Shown one piece after another: positions 44,645 through 46,571 of a stretch of DNA of 46,571 nt. The DNA is taken from positions 1 to 46,571 of the IMG/VR virus record IMGVR_UViG_3300027302_000009, one strand, 5' to 3'. The DNA comes from a virus. Every line of letters starts with the position of its first letter. Position 1 is the stretch's first letter. A program made the position numbers and the translations under genes. Below the pieces are notes generated by a model that had not been told where the DNA came from, searched no databases, and was given only the letters and a program-made list of their open reading frames with translations.

Positions 44645-44965
44645 TTAATTAAGACTAATTAACTCCTCTGCGAATACCTCCGCGAGGACATCTGCGAGGT
44701 CAGCCTCCTCAGATCGGGTGAGTAGTCTCCGGAATAAACGGGCATCGACCCACCATACATTGTCGGTCTTTTCGTCGTTCATTCCACAGGCAGGACACTT
44801 GGTGAACGGCCTGTCAGATGTATATCCAACGTCAACAAGGAGTACACACCCGCACCCGTTGCGTTTCAACTCGTGCGCGGTGTATACTTCTCCCTTCTTG
44901 ACGACTCCTTGAGAGTGGTCTCGGATGCAGATGATTTCATCACCTGCGCGATAATCTATAATCAT
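44645..44965 (-). CDS. Small zinc-ribbon-like hypothetical protein
   Basis: A 106-aa protein. C38 and C40 (GCGCV) and a later C-P-A-C (CPACG) could bind one zinc, and the N-terminus looks like a small beta barrel (GDEIICIRDHSQGVVKKGEVY). The C-terminal 30 residues are an acidic helix. Separated from neighbours by about 48 nt on each side. Function unknown. Confidence 0.55.
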   Translation of the reverse strand: MIIDYRAGDEIICIRDHSQGVVKKGEVYTAHELKRNGCGCVLLVDVGYTSDRPFTKCPACGMNDEKTDNVWWVDARLFRRLLTRSEEADLADVLAEVFAEELISLN

Positions 44966-45013
44966 TTGTCAATATCTTTTAAGAGCCACATCATCAGGGT
45001 AAATACGATGTAA

Positions 45014-45376
45014 TCAATTACCCGTCTCATCGGCCATCAGTTTATCTAGAAGATTACGAGCCGTGTTGTACCGCTCCATGAACTCACCCTGCTCGATGTA
45101 GACGAACTGAGTGTAGTTCATACGCACCCTGTACAGCGTGTCATCGAACTCACTTTGCGTAGGTTCAAACTCATCGATGTCAATCGTTGGTATTCTGTGG
45201 TAGCTGTGTATGCGGATGTCCCAACCATTTTTGGTTAGCATCCCGTACACCCAACGCCTGCCGTCTGAATACTTGAAGTAGGCATTCTCTCCAATCACAT
45301 TCGTTTCTTCGGTGTAGTGTCCGTCGTCGTCAGGGTTGGATAGTTTCCAATCGTCATAGCTGTTGTAGTAAATCAT
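45014..45376 (-). CDS. Hypothetical acidic protein
   Basis: A 120-aa acidic, Tyr-rich protein opening YYNSYDDWKLSNPDDDG, a start seen in small early proteins of several phages. No enzymatic motif. ATGA-coupled upstream. Confidence 0.6.
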   Translation of the reverse strand: MIYYNSYDDWKLSNPDDDGHYTEETNVIGENAYFKYSDGRRWVYGMLTKNGWDIRIHSYHRIPTIDIDEFEPTQSEFDDTLYRVRMNYTQFVYIEQGEFMERYNTARNLLDKLMADETGN

Positions 45377-45561
45377 TGTTCAAACTTGTTAAGGATTATT
45401 GTCAATATTTCGATGCGGTCCTTGGAGTTGGCCACGTAAGCCGATATGATTTCGTCACCCTCCCATTCCGGCTTTTTAAGTTGGGCTTCATAGTTCATGA
45501 CCATCCGCCATTCATCCATGATTTGCTCTTGGATGAAGTTGATTACTTTTTCTTCGTTCAT
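45373..45561 (-). CDS. Small helical hypothetical protein
   Basis: A 62-aa helical protein (KVINFIQEQIMDEWRMVMNYEAQL). One base separates it from the upstream stop. Function unknown. Confidence 0.5.
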   Translation of the reverse strand: MNEEKVINFIQEQIMDEWRMVMNYEAQLKKPEWEGDEIISAYVANSKDRIEILTIILNKFEQ

Positions 45562-45562
45562 G

Positions 45563-45811
45563 TTACTTAGTTGTTTCGATGTCTAGTTGATACTCGTTAA
45601 TTGCCTCGCTCGCGTCGTCGTCTACCTCGAACCTGTCCATGTAGGAGAAAGCGTTGAGATAGTCTCCGAATTGGTTGTATGCGTACACGGAAACGAATCC
45701 GTCCTCGTCATCCTCCACCACCCGAAGGACAACCTTCGAGTGTGGAGTATCTTTGGCAAGTCCCTTCATGAAGGAACCGAAGCTAGTGTTGTGGAAGTTT
45801 GAATTAAGCAT
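45563..45811 (-). CDS. Small acidic hypothetical protein
   Basis: An 82-aa acidic protein with a central beta section (KVVLRVVEDDEDGFVSVYAY). It overlaps the preceding gene by 8 nt. Function unknown. Confidence 0.5.
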   Translation of the reverse strand: MLNSNFHNTSFGSFMKGLAKDTPHSKVVLRVVEDDEDGFVSVYAYNQFGDYLNAFSYMDRFEVDDDASEAINEYQLDIETTK

Positions 45812-46280
45812 TGGTCAGAATTTTATGGGTTAATGCTGTAGCCGTCATCTTCGCGTAGTTCATTATCTGAGTCATCGTGCCGTGCGTTTGGCCCTGTGGC
45901 AGTTCAATGGATTCTCCTCGGTTGAAATCGTAGATGGCCCGCTGCTCGTTGAGTATACCAAACAGGACTGCATCGTACATCTCATCGAACACACGGGTCA
46001 CGTCGAAGTATATCTTGCCATCGTCCGTCCACGCTCCCATGTAGTCCCACTCGGTTTCTAGTTTAAGGCCGTTGATTGCTATGAAATCGAGGACATGCAT
46101 GCTGATGAACGTTTCGCGTTCTCCGCTCGTATACGAGTCCCATTCCGATGGAATCTCTACTACCTTCTCATGGCCCTTGGTCGATGCTGCATAGCCCGAT
46201 GTAGGCACGTCACCTGTTACGATGTTGTAGGTTGCGCCACCCGTGGTCGCAATCTGCTTGCTGAATTGTTTTAAGTTCAT
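45804..46280 (-). CDS. Conserved-looking phage hypothetical protein
   Basis: A 158-aa protein with TTGGATYN...PTSGYAAS near the start, then YMGAWTDDGKIYFDVTRVF and QRAIYDFNRGE. I recognise this string of motifs from a widespread phage protein family without known function. Six nt separate it from the upstream stop. Confidence 0.65.
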   Translation of the reverse strand: MNLKQFSKQIATTGGATYNIVTGDVPTSGYAASTKGHEKVVEIPSEWDSYTSGERETFISMHVLDFIAINGLKLETEWDYMGAWTDDGKIYFDVTRVFDEMYDAVLFGILNEQRAIYDFNRGESIELPQGQTHGTMTQIMNYAKMTATALTHKILTNA

Positions 46281-46286
46281 AATGTA

Positions 46287-46532
46287 TTATTTTGAAAAAT
46301 TAAGGGTTATAAGTTTTAAGGTCTTTGCATCCATGGAGTGTATGTTCTTCCATGCATCACACTCGGTGTCCTCTAGGTTGGATGCGATTTGGATGTTGGA
46401 CAGGTGCGTGTACCCATCGTCAGCAAAGCCTGTGAATTCGCTCATGTCTCTGCCTAACTCTAGGTGGTGAAGTAAACGGCTCGCGTCATCGATGATGAAC
46501 AGGAGCCTGCGTTTGATTTGTTCGTTGCTCAT
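46287..46532 (-). CDS. Small hypothetical early protein
   Basis: An 81-aa helical protein (SNEQIKRRLLFIIDDASRLLHHLEL). A degenerate -7 element (TACCTTG on the - strand, near 46551-46557) lies upstream, but its -33 partner would be at or beyond the window edge. Function unknown. Confidence 0.5.
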   Translation of the reverse strand: MSNEQIKRRLLFIIDDASRLLHHLELGRDMSEFTGFADDGYTHLSNIQIASNLEDTECDAWKNIHSMDAKTLKLITLNFSK

Positions 46533-46571
46533 TTGAAGTGAAGTTTAAATTATGGGCGCAAGGTAGTTTTA

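Noticed and set aside
1-46571. Insertion sequences, integrase or attachment sites
   Set aside because: I saw no transposase-like or recombinase-like ORF and no terminal inverted repeat pair. Nothing supports a lysogeny module inside this window.

Overview
The window is a dense stretch of a tailed-phage genome, most likely a podovirus-like phage of a Bacteroidota host. Three things point to that host. Most gene starts have A/T-rich leaders instead of Shine-Dalgarno sites. Several promoters match the Bacteroidota pattern TTG-N18..21-TAnnTTTG. The tail fibre and several small proteins have segments I associate with Flavobacteriia-type phages. No terminase, DNA polymerase or integrase is visible, and the first reading frame is open at the left edge, so this is probably part of a larger genome.

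Layout. From 18 to 35347 everything is on the + strand. Head genes come first: portal, scaffold-like protein, and major capsid protein followed by a terminator. A fibre-like protein, three connector/neck proteins and a 1447-residue tail/stabilisation protein follow. Next comes an internal-virion block (308, 410, 2576 and 986 aa). A 163-aa ferritin with an intact di-iron ferroxidase centre lies inside this block. A small membrane protein, a regulatory region (28142-28409), a 1733-aa tail fibre and a holin/CHAP-endolysin pair complete the arm.

From 35397 to the right end everything coding is on the - strand. First is a single codon-biased gene between two terminators, then an overlapping spanin pair with its own promoter. 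After that is a long ladder of small genes joined by ATGA overlaps. Recognisable members are a NinG-like endonuclease, a MazG/PRA-PH-like pyrophosphohydrolase, an ABC-ATPase/GNAT fusion (COG2401 type), a NinB-like protein and a PD-(D/E)XK nuclease. This looks like the early/recombination/nucleotide module.

The most unusual features are non-coding or out of place: (1) the ferritin inside the virion operon; (2) an exactly mirror-symmetric bidirectional promoter centred on base 28283, whose central palindrome carries both -33 elements, with each arm running into a terminator within about 75 nt; (3) a roughly 100-nt + strand RNA at 40572-40673 with its own promoter, a 13-bp hairpin, an abutting second hairpin and a terminator hairpin whose loop is perfectly complementary over 9 nt to the loop of the first; (4) promoters whose -7 boxes lie 4-8 nt from start codons, predicting leaderless or nearly leaderless mRNAs. 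All functions are read from sequence only; no database search was run.
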